DNA of 42,137 bases from an uncultured Shimia sp. (GCA_937897325.1 CALCOY010000010.1:1-42137), one strand, 5' to 3'; numbered from the stretch's first letter, positions 1 to 9,654 are shown. The notes: generated from the letters alone by a model not told the origin. Program-made: numbers and translations.

Positions 1-1
1 T

Positions 2-54
2 GCAAGACCCGTCAAAAATGGACCCTCCAAACCCCCTGACAAATAAAGGTGCTA
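2..54. repeat. Left terminal inverted repeat (53 nt)
   Basis: These 53 bases are the exact reverse complement of the last 53 bases of the window. The repeat reaches into the stop codon of uppP, whose coding sequence ends at 52. No transposase reading frame is present inside the window at this end. The simplest reading is that the contig broke inside a multi-copy sequence such as the end of an insertion sequence; the element family cannot be told from what is visible. Confidence 0.85.
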
Positions 55-855
55 GGTGTACGCCCAGACCAGGAGGCCGATGCCCAAAAGTACCCTATAG
101 ACGACGTATGGCGTGAAGCTGACGCTGCGCAACAGGCGCATCATTAAGACCAGCGCCGCCAAGGCGGCCAGAAACGCGAAGGCTGCGGCGATTATTGCAT
201 CACGCGCCAAGACCCAATTCGCCTTACCGATGACATCGACGCTTAGCAGCGCACCAGAGGCCAGGATGATCGGTATCGACATAAGCATTGACAGGGTCGC
301 GGCCCCCTCGCGCCCATAGCCCAGCTTGCGTGCGGCGGTAATCGTGATGCCGGACCGCGACGTTCCCGGAATGAGCGCAAGGCATTGCGAAAGACCCATC
401 CAGATCGCGTCTTTCAGCGTCCAGTTGTCAGCGGTCTTTTCCTGAGTCCCGGTCATGTCCGCCCAGTAAAGAACCAGGCCAAAGACAAGCATCGTCCACC
501 CAATCACTGCCACGCTGCGCATCGCCTCGTCGAGGCCGGTGGCCTTAATGGCAAGACCAGCCAAAAGAGCTGGGATCGTGGCTGTCAGAAGGCAAAGAGC
601 AAGAAAGGCACTTTGGGTATCGACCCTTCCTCGGGCAAGACGCGTTGTGCCGTGCAAGGCGATCTTCACCTGCGGCCAGAAGTAGAGGACAACAGCAAAG
701 AGGGTACCTACGTGGACGGCCACATCGATGGCGAGCCCTTGATCTTGCGTGCCGGTCATTTGCGGCAACAAGATCAGGTGTCCGGAAGAGCTGATGGGCA
801 GGAATTCCGTGACGCCCTGTATGACGGCTACTAGTAGGAGTTGAAAAAGGGGCAT
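52..855 (-). CDS. uppP: Undecaprenyl-diphosphatase UppP (BacA)
   Basis: Integral membrane enzyme that dephosphorylates undecaprenyl diphosphate to the monophosphate, recycling the lipid carrier for peptidoglycan and surface polysaccharides and giving bacitracin tolerance. The 267-residue protein is of normal family length. The N-terminal EFLPISSSGH signature (residues 17-26, with Q13 and E17 of the acidic motif) and PGTSRSG (163-169) form the active site, and hydrophobic segments fill the rest. The start at 855 is chosen because homology begins at MPLFQLLL; an in-frame start at 912 would add 19 unrelated residues. The ribosome binding site is weak. It is transcribed away from gltD. The stop codon overlaps the terminal repeat, so the gene is complete but abuts a contig break. 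Confidence 0.95.
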   Translation of the reverse strand: MPLFQLLLVAVIQGVTEFLPISSSGHLILLPQMTGTQDQGLAIDVAVHVGTLFAVVLYFWPQVKIALHGTTRLARGRVDTQSAFLALCLLTATIPALLAGLAIKATGLDEAMRSVAVIGWTMLVFGLVLYWADMTGTQEKTADNWTLKDAIWMGLSQCLALIPGTSRSGITITAARKLGYGREGAATLSMLMSIPIILASGALLSVDVIGKANWVLARDAIIAAAFAFLAALAALVLMMRLLRSVSFTPYVVYRVLLGIGLLVWAYT

Positions 856-998
856 CGTGATCCGGGCCTGTCGTGGTACGCTGTTCCTACAAGGGGCTGA
901 TTCCAAAAGCAAAGCCCGAAATAAGGTCCGTATTGTTACCTAATTTCTGAAATTTTTTTCCTCAAAAGCTTAGCTCAGCTTCATTTTCTCGCACATAG

Positions 999-1013
999 GT
1001 CAGTAAAACTGAC
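999..1013. promoter_or_regulatory. Small dyad in the uppP–gltD divergent promoter region
   Basis: A perfect 5-bp inverted repeat (GTCAG and CTGAC around TAAAA) followed by TTTT lies in the AT-rich 218-bp gap between the divergent uppP and gltD starts, about 60 bp upstream of gltD. It may be a regulator site or a weak hairpin. Its short arms could also arise by chance. Confidence 0.25.
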
Positions 1014-1073
1014 TTTTAATCTGTTTCAGTATGCAATAGGCAGCGCTAGCGATGTCCACCTAGGGAGGAATCT

Positions 1074-2546
1074 ATGGCAGATACGCCCATGTTGAAGTTT
1101 GTGAGCGTGGAGCGGGACATGCCCGCCAAGCGTGATGCAGATGTACGTCGCCAGGACTTCCACGAGATTTACGCTGAGTACGCCAATGCGAAGGCCAAGG
1201 AGCAGGCAGGCCGCTGCAGCCAATGCGGCGTACCCTATTGCCAGTCGCATTGCCCGCTTCACAACAACATTCCAGACTGGCTCAAGCTGACGGCAGAGGG
1301 GCGCCTGCGCGAAGCCTATGAGGTCAGCCAGGCCACCAACACCTTCCCGGAGATCTGCGGGCGGATCTGTCCTCAGGACCGGCTGTGCGAGGGCAATTGC
1401 GTGATCGAGCAGTCGGGCCACGGCACGGTCACAATCGGCTCGGTCGAGAAATACATCACCGACACGGCCTGGGAAGAAGGCTGGGTGCAGCCGATTGCAC
1501 CGGCCACGGAGCGCCGCGAAAGCGTGGGCATCATCGGCGCGGGGCCAGGTGGACTGGCAGCCGCAGATGTGCTGCGTCAAGCCGGCATTCAGGTCACAGT
1601 TTACGACCGCCATGATCGCGCAGGTGGTCTGATGACCTACGGCATTCCCGGCTTCAAGCTGGAGAAGGATGTCGTCACGCGCCGCAACCGGCAGCTTGAG
1701 GAAGGCGGCGTCACATTCGAACTGAATTGCGACGTCACGCCCGAAAAATTCGCTGCGATCTACGCGGCCCATGACGCGGTGATCATTGCCACTGGCGTAT
1801 ACAAGTCGCGCGATCTGGATCTGCATGGCTCGCACGCGCAAGGCGTTGAAAAAGCCATAGATTTCCTGACGGCCAGCAACCGCAAAAGCTTTGGTGACGC
1901 GGTGCCCGAATTCGATAGCGGGCGTCTCAATGCAGAAGGCAAACGCGTGGTCGTGATCGGCGGCGGTGACACGGCGATGGATTGCGTGCGCACTTCGATC
2001 CGGCAGGGAGCTGTCAGCGTCAAATGCCTTTATCGGCGGGATCGGGCGAATATGCCGGGCTCCCAACGCGAGGTCGCCAATGCCGAGGAAGAAGGCGTTG
2101 TCTTCGAATGGCTGAGCGCACCCAAGGGCTTTACCACCGATCTGCGCGTGACAGATGCGAGCGATCCAGGCGCTTCGGCAGGTCGTGTGACAGGCGTTTC
2201 GGTGCAGAAGATGCGCCTTGGCGCGGCGGATGCGACAGGACGCCAGGCGCCGGAACTGATCGAAGGATCTGACTACGTGGAAGAGGCGGATCTGGTCATC
2301 AAGGCCCTCGGGTTCGAGCCGGAGGACCTACCGACGCTGTTCGGCCAGCCAGAGCTTGAAGTGACCCGCTGGGGCACGATCAAGGCAGAATTCACCACCG
2401 GCAAAACCGCCCTGCCCGGCGTCTATGCGGTGGGCGATATCGTGCGTGGTGCGTCGCTGGTCGTCTGGGCGATCCGCGACGGGCGCGACTGTGCCGAAGC
2501 GATTGTGAACAATCTTAACACCGCTTCCGTGATCGCGGCCGAGTGA
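1074..2546 (+). CDS. gltD: Glutamate synthase (NADPH) small subunit GltD
   Basis: Beta subunit of NADPH-dependent glutamate synthase. It takes electrons from NADPH through FAD and iron–sulfur clusters and passes them to GltB for glutamate formation in the cytoplasm. The N-terminus has two cysteine groups (C48, C51, C56, C60 and C95, C99, C105, C109) that bind the [4Fe-4S] clusters. An FAD-binding GAGPGG is at 155-160 and an NADPH-binding GGGDTA is near 296. Its 490 residues are normal for the family. A strong GGGAGGA ribosome binding site precedes the ATG. Its partner gltB lies 1.4 kb downstream, beyond two unrelated genes. The 240 bp after its stop (2547-2786) hold no convincing gene. Confidence 0.97.
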   Translation: MADTPMLKFVSVERDMPAKRDADVRRQDFHEIYAEYANAKAKEQAGRCSQCGVPYCQSHCPLHNNIPDWLKLTAEGRLREAYEVSQATNTFPEICGRICPQDRLCEGNCVIEQSGHGTVTIGSVEKYITDTAWEEGWVQPIAPATERRESVGIIGAGPGGLAAADVLRQAGIQVTVYDRHDRAGGLMTYGIPGFKLEKDVVTRRNRQLEEGGVTFELNCDVTPEKFAAIYAAHDAVIIATGVYKSRDLDLHGSHAQGVEKAIDFLTASNRKSFGDAVPEFDSGRLNAEGKRVVVIGGGDTAMDCVRTSIRQGAVSVKCLYRRDRANMPGSQREVANAEEEGVVFEWLSAPKGFTTDLRVTDASDPGASAGRVTGVSVQKMRLGAADATGRQAPELIEGSDYVEEADLVIKALGFEPEDLPTLFGQPELEVTRWGTIKAEFTTGKTALPGVYAVGDIVRGASLVVWAIRDGRDCAEAIVNNLNTASVIAAE

Positions 2547-2786
2547 TGTTTTCATGAGAGCGAGGCGCATCATATGTCGGGTTCGCGGGGCGAGATGTAC
2601 ATCAGCGTCCGTGCCTGCCCGCGGGATTTTCCGCATGGTGGCCCGTTCATGTACGGTTCACACCGTCAGACGTACAGGTCCGCGCCTTGCCGCGCGGCGG
2701 GTTAACGACCTGAAACATTTGCCGGGATGGGTCACATTGACTGACCTTTCTGGGCAAATCACTGATCTGCGCCGGGACGCTGCCAC

Positions 2787-3227
2787 ATGACCGACCGGAA
2801 AGACATGCGATCAGGCGGCTGCCTGTGCGGCGCGGTGCGCTTTTCGGCAGTGCTGCCTGAAAGCGTGATCCAAGCCTGCCATTGCGGGCAATGCCAACGC
2901 TGGACGGGCGGCGGACCGCTTTGGGCCGTGCGCGTCAAAGATCTGAAACTCCAAGGTGAAGACGCGATCCAATCCTACCACGCCAGCGAACACGGCGAAC
3001 GGGCCTTTTGCAGGATGTGCGGAACGACGCTGTACTGGAAGCTGCAAGGGCGGGCCATAGCCTTCATGTCGGTCGGTCTTTTGGATGACCAATCCGGGCT
3101 TTCAGTGGAAGAGGAGATATTTGTCGACCAGCGTCCCGATTGGCTGCCACATTTCAAAGGCGCGAAACAACACGACGAGGCCGAGATGCAGGCGCAGCTG
3201 AAGGCGTTTCTGGAGAAGGAGGCATGA
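2787..3227 (+). CDS. GFA/CENP-V family zinc protein
   Basis: Small cytoplasmic protein of the glutathione-dependent formaldehyde-activating (GFA, also CENP-V) family. Zinc ligands are visible as C12-x-C14, C31-x-C33-x2-C36 and C75-x2-C78, the usual family pattern. Members carry the S-hydroxymethyl-glutathione synthase label, but most are of unproven function, so no substrate is assigned. The 146-residue length is typical. Its TGA stop (3225-3227) overlaps the ATG of the next gene at 3224, giving translational coupling, and that gene overlaps gltB in the same way. The three are therefore probably one transcript. A role beside glutamate synthase is not evident. Confidence 0.88.
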   Translation: MTDRKDMRSGGCLCGAVRFSAVLPESVIQACHCGQCQRWTGGGPLWAVRVKDLKLQGEDAIQSYHASEHGERAFCRMCGTTLYWKLQGRAIAFMSVGLLDDQSGLSVEEEIFVDQRPDWLPHFKGAKQHDEAEMQAQLKAFLEKEA

Positions 3228-3970
3228 TGCGCTGTCGCCAGATAGGTATGGTGGCTGCGACCCTTTTGGCCGGTGCGTCCCCCTTGATTGCGCGTGCTGG
3301 AGAGGGCGGGGCCGTAACGTTCAATTTCGAGTATCTCGAAACCGGGGAGGTCGCTTGTGAACCTCGTACCGAAGTCCCGATCCGGGCCACTTTCTTCGAC
3401 ATCATGGCAAAATTGGTGCCGTCTGATCGTCTGGACGAACAAGACCGCATTTGCACCACGCGAAACCGCAAGGGCGGAGAAGTGACAACAGTCGAGATCC
3501 CCTGTCGCGGAAAAAACAAAGTGAAACCTATCCAGGATGACGAGAAGATACCTGTTCTTTTGTCCGGGTCGTTTGACCTTTGCCAGCAGGGTGCAGCGCT
3601 TCGAATGTTGAATGGGGGGCTGCACGTTTCGCGCAGGGATAATCCGAATGTGCTGATCTATGAGGACGCGCTTGGCCGCGACACATATGAGGATCCTGGC
3701 GCGGTGACCATGCTGTTGGAACATCTGAACCGGGAGTGGAGGTGGCTGGCGAGCTACATCCGTCTGAAGAGAACATATTCGACCAGACGTCCATTTGGTG
3801 AACCTGGAGAGTACCCCACGCCGATTGAACTTGAGCGTCAACACGTGAATATCGAACTGGAAGATCCAGACGCCACGCCGCCATTTGGCCCTTACAAAAT
3901 CCAGATGGAGCATCTTGTCGCTGTTGATTTCGGAGCGCCTGAACACGCCAATGAAGGAGCAAGCCAATGA
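3224..3970 (+). CDS. Secreted protein of unknown function, coupled to gltB
   Basis: I do not recognise this 248-residue protein. It begins with a clear Sec signal peptide: a basic start, a hydrophobic stretch and an ARA-type cleavage region near residue 27. The mature part is hydrophilic with four or five cysteines, so disulfides in the periplasm are possible. A strong AGAAGGAGG ribosome binding site sits just upstream, inside the end of the GFA gene. ATGs at 3224 and 3227 are both possible starts. The stop overlaps the gltB start by 4 nt (ATGA at 3967). Tight coupling on both sides argues for a real, expressed gene. Confidence 0.75.
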   Translation: MMRCRQIGMVAATLLAGASPLIARAGEGGAVTFNFEYLETGEVACEPRTEVPIRATFFDIMAKLVPSDRLDEQDRICTTRNRKGGEVTTVEIPCRGKNKVKPIQDDEKIPVLLSGSFDLCQQGAALRMLNGGLHVSRRDNPNVLIYEDALGRDTYEDPGAVTMLLEHLNREWRWLASYIRLKRTYSTRRPFGEPGEYPTPIELERQHVNIELEDPDATPPFGPYKIQMEHLVAVDFGAPEHANEGASQ

Positions 3971-6900
3971 CCAAATATGATGCAGACTGGGTCCGGGCCG
4001 AGGACGCCAAGCGTGCGTATATGGCGGAAAACGGGCTTTATTCCGAGGCGGAAGAGCATTCATCCTGCGGGGTGGGTCTTGTGGTGTCGATCGATGGGAC
4101 ACCCAGCCGGGCGGTTGTGGAAAACGGGATCCAGGCGCTCAAGGCGATCTGGCACCGCGGGGCCGTGGATGCGGATGGCAAGACGGGCGACGGGGCGGGC
4201 ATTCACGTGCAGATCCCGGTCGAATTCTTCTACGACCAGATCGAGCGGACCGGCCACACGCCCAACCGCGATGCGTTGATGGCCGTGGGGCAGGTGTTTC
4301 TGCCACGGACGGATTTTGGCGCGCAGGAAACCTGCCGGACCATCGTGGAAACCGAAGTGCTGCGGATGGGGTATTACATCTACGGCTGGCGGCATGTGCC
4401 GGTGAGCGTGGATTGCCTGGGCGAGAAGGCGAACGCGACGCGGCCGGAGATCGAGCAGATCCTGATATCGAATTCCAAGGGCGTCGATGAAGAGACGTTC
4501 GAGCGGGAATTGTATGTGATCCGGCGGCGGATCGAAAAGGCGGCGGCGCAGGTCGGGCAGCTTTACATCGCGTCCTTGTCGTGCCGGTCGATCATCTACA
4601 AGGGCATGATGCTGGCCGAGCAGGTGGCGGAGTTTTATCCGGACCTGATGGATGAGCGGTTCGAGAGTGCGTTTGCGATCTACCACCAGCGTTATTCAAC
4701 GAACACGTTCCCGCAATGGTGGCTCGCACAGCCCTTCCGGATGCTGGCACATAACGGTGAGATCAACACGCTGAAGGGCAACCTCAACTGGATGAAATCA
4801 CACGAGATCCGGATGGCGTCGAACGCGTTTGGCGACATGGCCGGGGACATCAAGCCAATCGTGCCGTCGGGGTCTTCGGACAGTGCGGCCCTGGATGCGG
4901 TCTTTGAGGCACTGGTGCGGGCGGGCCGGTCTGCGCCGATGGCGAAGACAATGCTGGTGCCGGAAAGCTGGTCGAAACAGGCGGTAGAGTTGCCGCAGGC
5001 CTGGCGAGACATGTACTCGTATTGCAATTCGGTGATGGAGCCGTGGGACGGGCCTGCCGCGCTCGCCATGACGGACGGGCGCTGGGTCTGTGCCGGGCTC
5101 GACCGAAACGGGTTGCGGCCGATGCGGTATGTGGTGACGCGCGATGATCTGGTCATCGCGGGATCCGAGACCGGAATGGTCCCGCTGGAAGAAACCGACA
5201 TCGTCGAGAAAGGTGCCCTTGGGCCCGGTCAGATCCTGGCCGTGGACATGAAGAAGGGCCTTTTGTTCCACGACACGGAAATCAAGAACAAACTGGCGGC
5301 AGCCCTGCCCTTTGGCGACTGGGTGCAGAAGATCAAGGATCTGGATGCGCCTTTGGGTGGCGTCACTGAGAAGGCGTTGTTTGAAGGAGAAGCGCTGCGG
5401 CGGCGCCAGATCGCGGCAGGCTACACGATTGAAGAGCTTGAACAAATCCTCGCCCCAATGGCGGAGGACGGCAAGGAAACGCTGGCCAGTATGGGGGACG
5501 ACACGCCCTCGGCCGTGCTGTCAAAAAAGTACCGCCCGCTGAGCCATTTCTTCCGGCAGAACTTCAGCCAGGTGACAAACCCGCCGATTGACAGCTTGCG
5601 CGAATACCGGGTGATGAGCCTGAAGACGCGGTTCGGAAACCTCAAGAACGTGCTGGACGAGTCAAGCGCGCAGACCGAGATCATCACGCTGGATTCTCCT
5701 TTCGTGGGCAATGCGCAATTTGATGAGCTGCTGACCCACCTTAACTCGGATCTGGTGACCATTGACTGCACCTTTGAGGCCGGTCAGGGGGCGTTGAGCG
5801 TCGGCCTGGCGCGGATCCGAGATGAGGCAGAAGATGCTGTTCGGTCGGGCGCGGGGCATATCGTGCTGACAGATCAGAACTCGGACGCGTCGCGCGTCGC
5901 AATGCCGATGATCCTGGCGACATCCGCCGTGCATTCGCATCTGACGCGCAAGGGGCTGCGGACCTTCTGTTCGCTGAACGTGCGGTCGGCGGAGTGCATC
6001 GACCCGCATTATTTTGCGGTCCTGATTGGTTGCGGTGCGACAGTCGTCAACGCCTATCTGGCCGAGGATTCCCTTGCCGACCGGATCGACCGTGGCCTGA
6101 TTGATGGCAGCTTGACCGAAGCGGTGGCGCGCTATCGCAACGCGATTGACCAGGGGCTTTTGAAGATCATGGCCAAGATGGGGATTTCGGTCATCTCTTC
6201 CTATCGCGGCGGTCTGAATTTCGAAGCGGTGGGCCTGAGCCGTGCGATGGTCGCCGAATACTTCCCCGGTATGACCAGCCGCATCAGCGGGATCGGTGTG
6301 TCGGGCCTGCAGGCGAAGGCCGAAGAGGTTCACGCGCAAGGCTGGCAAGGTACGAATGTGCTGCCCATCGGTGGTTTTTACAAGGCGCGCAAATCGGGTG
6401 AAACCCATGCCTGGGAAGCGACGTCGATGCATATGATGCAGATGGCCTGCAATCGGGCGTCGTTTGAGCTGTGGAAGCAGTATTCGGCAAAGATGCAATC
6501 AGCCCCTCCAATCCATCTGCGCGATCTGCTGGACATCAAGCCTTTGGGCGCGCCCATACAATTGGAGGAGGTGGAAAGTATCACTTCCATACGGAAGCGT
6601 TTTGTCACGCCGGGCATGAGCCTGGGCGCCCTGTCGCCCGAAGCGCACAAGACGTTGAACGTGGCTATGAACCGGATCGGGGCAAAGTCGGATTCGGGTG
6701 AAGGTGGGGAAGATCCAGCACATTTCCATCCGGAGCCGAATGGTGACAATCCGTCGGCCAAGATCAAGCAAGTCGCATCCGGCCGGTTCGGGGTGACGGC
6801 GGAATACCTCAACCAATGCGAAGAGCTTGAGATCAAGGTGGCGCAGGGGGCCAAGCCCGGTGAGGGTGGCCAATTGCCGGGCATGAAAGTGACCGACCTG

Positions 6901-8490
6901 ATCGCGCGGCTTCGACATTCCACCAAGGGGGTGACGCTGATTTCGCCACCGCCGCATCACGACATCTATTCTATCGAGGATCTGGCGCAGCTGATCTATG
7001 ACCTCAAGCAGATCAACCCGCGCTGCAAAGTGACGGTGAAGCTGGTCGCCTCATCCGGTGTGGGCACGATTGCCGCCGGTGTGGCAAAGGCCAAGGCAGA
7101 TGTGATCCTGATTTCGGGCCATAATGGCGGGACGGGGGCTTCGCCGGCAACCTCGATCAAGTATGCGGGTCTGCCCTGGGAGATGGGCCTGACCGAAGCG
7201 CATCAGGTGCTGGCGATGAACAACCTGCGCGACCGGATAACGCTGCGGACCGATGGCGGTTTGCGCACGGGCCGCGACATTGTCATGGCGGCGATGATGG
7301 GAGCCGAGGAATACGGGATCGGCACCGCGGCATTGATCGCGATGGGCTGCATCATGGTGCGGCAATGCCAGTCGAATACCTGCCCGGTCGGTGTCTGCAC
7401 ACAGAATGAAGAGCTGCGCGCGAAGTTCACAGGCAATGCGGACAAAGTGGTGAACCTGATCACCTTCTATGCGTCCGAAGTGCGTGAAATCCTGGCCAGT
7501 ATCGGGGCGCGCAGCCTCGACGAGGTGATCGGGCGGGCGGATCTGCTGTCTCAGGTTTCGCGTGGCTCGGCGCATTTGGATGATCTGGATCTCAATCCGC
7601 TGCTGATCACGGTGAGCGGGGCCGAGGATATCGTCTATAAGCGTGAACGGGCGCGAAACGAGGTGCCGGACACGCTGGATGCGCAGATCGTTCGGGATGC
7701 GGCGCGGTTCCTGCAGGACGGCGAGAAGATGCAGCTGGAATACGCGATCCAGAACACGCATCGGACGGTCGGCACGCGGACCTCTTCGCATATCGTGCGG
7801 CAGTTCGGGATGCGCAACACGCTGCAGCCGGACCATCTGACGGTGAAGCTTAAGGGTTCTGCCGGGCAGTCGCTGGGGGCGTTTGCGGCACCGGGGCTAA
7901 AGCTGGAAGTGTCGGGCGATGCGAACGACTATGTTGGCAAGGGGCTTTCGGGGGGCACGATCGTTGTGCGGCCGCCGATGGCATCACCGATCATCGCCGC
8001 CGAAAATACGATCATTGGCAACACGGTGCTGTACGGCGCCACGGATGGCCATTTGTTCGCGGCGGGCCGTGCAGGTGAGCGTTTCGCGGTGCGTAACTCC
8101 GGTGCGCAGGTGGTTGTTGAAGGCTGCGGATCGAACGGGTGCGAATACATGACGGGCGGCGTCGCGGTGATCGTCGGTGAGATCGGTGCGAATTTCGGGG
8201 CCGGGATGACCGGAGGGATGGCGTATCTCTACGACCCGGACGGGCTGGCGCTGTCGCTGATGAACCTGGAAACCCTGGTGACATGCCCTGTGACCGTGGC
8301 GCATTGGCAGTCGCAGCTTGAGGGCCTATTGCGGCAACATCTGGAGGAGACCGGCAGCATGAAGGTGGCCGATATCCTGCAGCATTGGGAAACCGAGCAG
8401 CAGCATTTCATACAGGTCTGCCCGAAAGAGATGCTGGTGCATTTGCCTGCACCGTTGAGCGAGGCGGATCAGGCGGTGCCTGCAGAATAG
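3967..8490 (+). CDS. gltB: Glutamate synthase (NADPH) large subunit GltB
   Basis: Alpha subunit of glutamate synthase. It hydrolyses glutamine and uses the ammonia to convert 2-oxoglutarate to glutamate, completing ammonium assimilation with glutamine synthetase. Domains in order: class II glutamine amidotransferase, with catalytic Cys34 in SSCGVG exposed after removal of a short propeptide; central domain; FMN-binding synthase domain with GHNGGTGASP; the 3Fe-4S cysteines C1128, C1134 and C1139; and the C-terminal glycine-rich beta-helix (GXGXG). The 1507-residue length is normal. The start overlaps the previous stop, so its translation depends on the upstream pair. No clear terminator follows within 80 bp. 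Confidence 0.98.
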   Translation: MTKYDADWVRAEDAKRAYMAENGLYSEAEEHSSCGVGLVVSIDGTPSRAVVENGIQALKAIWHRGAVDADGKTGDGAGIHVQIPVEFFYDQIERTGHTPNRDALMAVGQVFLPRTDFGAQETCRTIVETEVLRMGYYIYGWRHVPVSVDCLGEKANATRPEIEQILISNSKGVDEETFERELYVIRRRIEKAAAQVGQLYIASLSCRSIIYKGMMLAEQVAEFYPDLMDERFESAFAIYHQRYSTNTFPQWWLAQPFRMLAHNGEINTLKGNLNWMKSHEIRMASNAFGDMAGDIKPIVPSGSSDSAALDAVFEALVRAGRSAPMAKTMLVPESWSKQAVELPQAWRDMYSYCNSVMEPWDGPAALAMTDGRWVCAGLDRNGLRPMRYVVTRDDLVIAGSETGMVPLEETDIVEKGALGPGQILAVDMKKGLLFHDTEIKNKLAAALPFGDWVQKIKDLDAPLGGVTEKALFEGEALRRRQIAAGYTIEELEQILAPMAEDGKETLASMGDDTPSAVLSKKYRPLSHFFRQNFSQVTNPPIDSLREYRVMSLKTRFGNLKNVLDESSAQTEIITLDSPFVGNAQFDELLTHLNSDLVTIDCTFEAGQGALSVGLARIRDEAEDAVRSGAGHIVLTDQNSDASRVAMPMILATSAVHSHLTRKGLRTFCSLNVRSAECIDPHYFAVLIGCGATVVNAYLAEDSLADRIDRGLIDGSLTEAVARYRNAIDQGLLKIMAKMGISVISSYRGGLNFEAVGLSRAMVAEYFPGMTSRISGIGVSGLQAKAEEVHAQGWQGTNVLPIGGFYKARKSGETHAWEATSMHMMQMACNRASFELWKQYSAKMQSAPPIHLRDLLDIKPLGAPIQLEEVESITSIRKRFVTPGMSLGALSPEAHKTLNVAMNRIGAKSDSGEGGEDPAHFHPEPNGDNPSAKIKQVASGRFGVTAEYLNQCEELEIKVAQGAKPGEGGQLPGMKVTDLIARLRHSTKGVTLISPPPHHDIYSIEDLAQLIYDLKQINPRCKVTVKLVASSGVGTIAAGVAKAKADVILISGHNGGTGASPATSIKYAGLPWEMGLTEAHQVLAMNNLRDRITLRTDGGLRTGRDIVMAAMMGAEEYGIGTAALIAMGCIMVRQCQSNTCPVGVCTQNEELRAKFTGNADKVVNLITFYASEVREILASIGARSLDEVIGRADLLSQVSRGSAHLDDLDLNPLLITVSGAEDIVYKRERARNEVPDTLDAQIVRDAARFLQDGEKMQLEYAIQNTHRTVGTRTSSHIVRQFGMRNTLQPDHLTVKLKGSAGQSLGAFAAPGLKLEVSGDANDYVGKGLSGGTIVVRPPMASPIIAAENTIIGNTVLYGATDGHLFAAGRAGERFAVRNSGAQVVVEGCGSNGCEYMTGGVAVIVGEIGANFGAGMTGGMAYLYDPDGLALSLMNLETLVTCPVTVAHWQSQLEGLLRQHLEETGSMKVADILQHWETEQQHFIQVCPKEMLVHLPAPLSEADQAVPAE

Positions 8491-8573
8491 CCGGATCAAC
8501 GATCGGAGCGGTGGGTGCCGCACGCTGTTCTGCTATCAGCCGCGCATCAGGTCAGGACGGGCTCTGAAGCGCG

Positions 8574-8822
8574 TCAATCGTAGAACTTACCGCGCGCGGG
8601 CGGCATCTTGCTTGCCAGTTCGCGCGAGCCGATATGCGTGTTTTCAGACAGGATATCGGCCACGCGGCCGGGCATCGTCCCGAGTTTCGCGGCGATCACG
8701 TGATTTGCGTCGCCTGACCAACTGAGCAGCCAGACCAGTTTGGCATCCGTGCTGTTAAGCACCCGGCTTTGAAATTGCGGGGGCGTGTAGGTGGCGGTGC
8801 CGGCTCCTATGGCGTTAAGCAT
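8574..8822 (-). CDS. Small protein with a helix-turn-helix-like segment
   Basis: An 82-residue protein convergent with gltB. The start at 8822 is preferred because a GGAGAGA ribosome binding site lies 7 nt upstream; longer in-frame starts lack one. The middle part (about residues 30-65) has a pattern of small residues, a glycine turn and a second helix (IAAKLG…GRVADIL) resembling the helix-turn-helix of sigma-factor region 4 or resolvases. This is inferred from pattern only. No other domain, signal peptide or membrane segment is present. Its promoter region (8823-9000) is AT-rich and shared with the divergent SGNH hydrolase gene. Confidence 0.6.
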   Translation of the reverse strand: MLNAIGAGTATYTPPQFQSRVLNSTDAKLVWLLSWSGDANHVIAAKLGTMPGRVADILSENTHIGSRELASKMPPARGKFYD

Positions 8823-9000
8823 GTCTCTCTCCATCGTGGACGGATTCTCTCGCGGGTGCAAAGATGGTAACCGAGGCTTTAATTCTGTCTAAGGAATTAA
8901 CACATTGGAATTGAATAGAATTTTACGGGACTAGAAAATCAAGCTGGCGCAAGGGCTTGGCCGGAATATGTCTTGTCGCGGTTGGTGAAAAGAGGTGACA

Positions 9001-9654
9001 ATGCGGTTCATTTTGACCCTTTTGCTGGCTTTGACGGGCCCTCCATTGCACGCGCAGGAGCGGCTGGAGATTCTCGCTATCGGTGATTCCGTGATGGCCT
9101 GGCAGGCCTGGACGGGGCGCGACATTCCGTCGGAAATCGAAGATCGTCTGGGCGCGAATGTGGACAGCGAAGCTGTGCCGGGGGCGCGGTTCTCCAACAC
9201 GTCGGCCTTTGGAAGCGCGCTTGGCTTTGACGTACGGGGGCAATTCAAGGCGGGACCCTGGGACATCATTCTGGTCAATGGTGGGGCAAATGACCTTTTG
9301 AGCGATTGCCGCTGTTCGGACTGCGACACAGTGGTCGACGGGCTGATCGCAGCGGATCTGAGCGGGGAAATCCCGCGTTTCATGGCCGAGCTGCGTGAGA
9401 CCGGGGCAGAGATCATCTGGATGGGGTACTATGCGAGCTATCGCAGCGGGCAATTCGCGGGGTGTCGCGCGTATATCGTGGAGATGGAACGACGGATTGC
9501 GCGGCTTGACGGCATCCACTTCATCGACAGCGAGGACGTCATCGACCGGCAGGACAGACGCCTTTTCGCGGTGGATGGCATTCACCCTTCTGCGGCGGGA
9601 ACGGCACGCATCGGTACCTATCTGGCCGAACGGATCGCCGCACTGGTTGAGTAG
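9001..9654 (+). CDS. Exported SGNH/GDSL-type hydrolase
   Basis: A 217-residue esterase/lipase-fold protein with an N-terminal signal peptide ending near HAQ (residues 17-19). The SGNH blocks are visible: GDS with the nucleophilic serine near residue 30, the glycine block, GGAND with the asparagine, and DGIHPS with the catalytic Asp and His near the C-terminus. It also has a cysteine cluster (CRCSDC) that could form disulfides in the periplasm. The substrate cannot be told from sequence. ATG 9001 follows AGAGG at a 5-nt spacing; a GTG two codons upstream is also open. It lies 27 nt ahead of mtgA, so co-transcription is likely. Confidence 0.88.
   Translation: MRFILTLLLALTGPPLHAQERLEILAIGDSVMAWQAWTGRDIPSEIEDRLGANVDSEAVPGARFSNTSAFGSALGFDVRGQFKAGPWDIILVNGGANDLLSDCRCSDCDTVVDGLIAADLSGEIPRFMAELRETGAEIIWMGYYASYRSGQFAGCRAYIVEMERRIARLDGIHFIDSEDVIDRQDRRLFAVDGIHPSAAGTARIGTYLAERIAALVE

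Noticed and set aside
1026-2066. Long open frame on the minus strand opposite gltD (346 codons)
   Set aside because: It mirrors the codon structure of gltD, has no recognisable domain, and GC-rich genes routinely open the antisense frame.
2554-2790. 78-codon plus-strand frame between gltD and the GFA gene
   Set aside because: Arg-rich, no ribosome binding site and no family resemblance; it is treated as intergenic.
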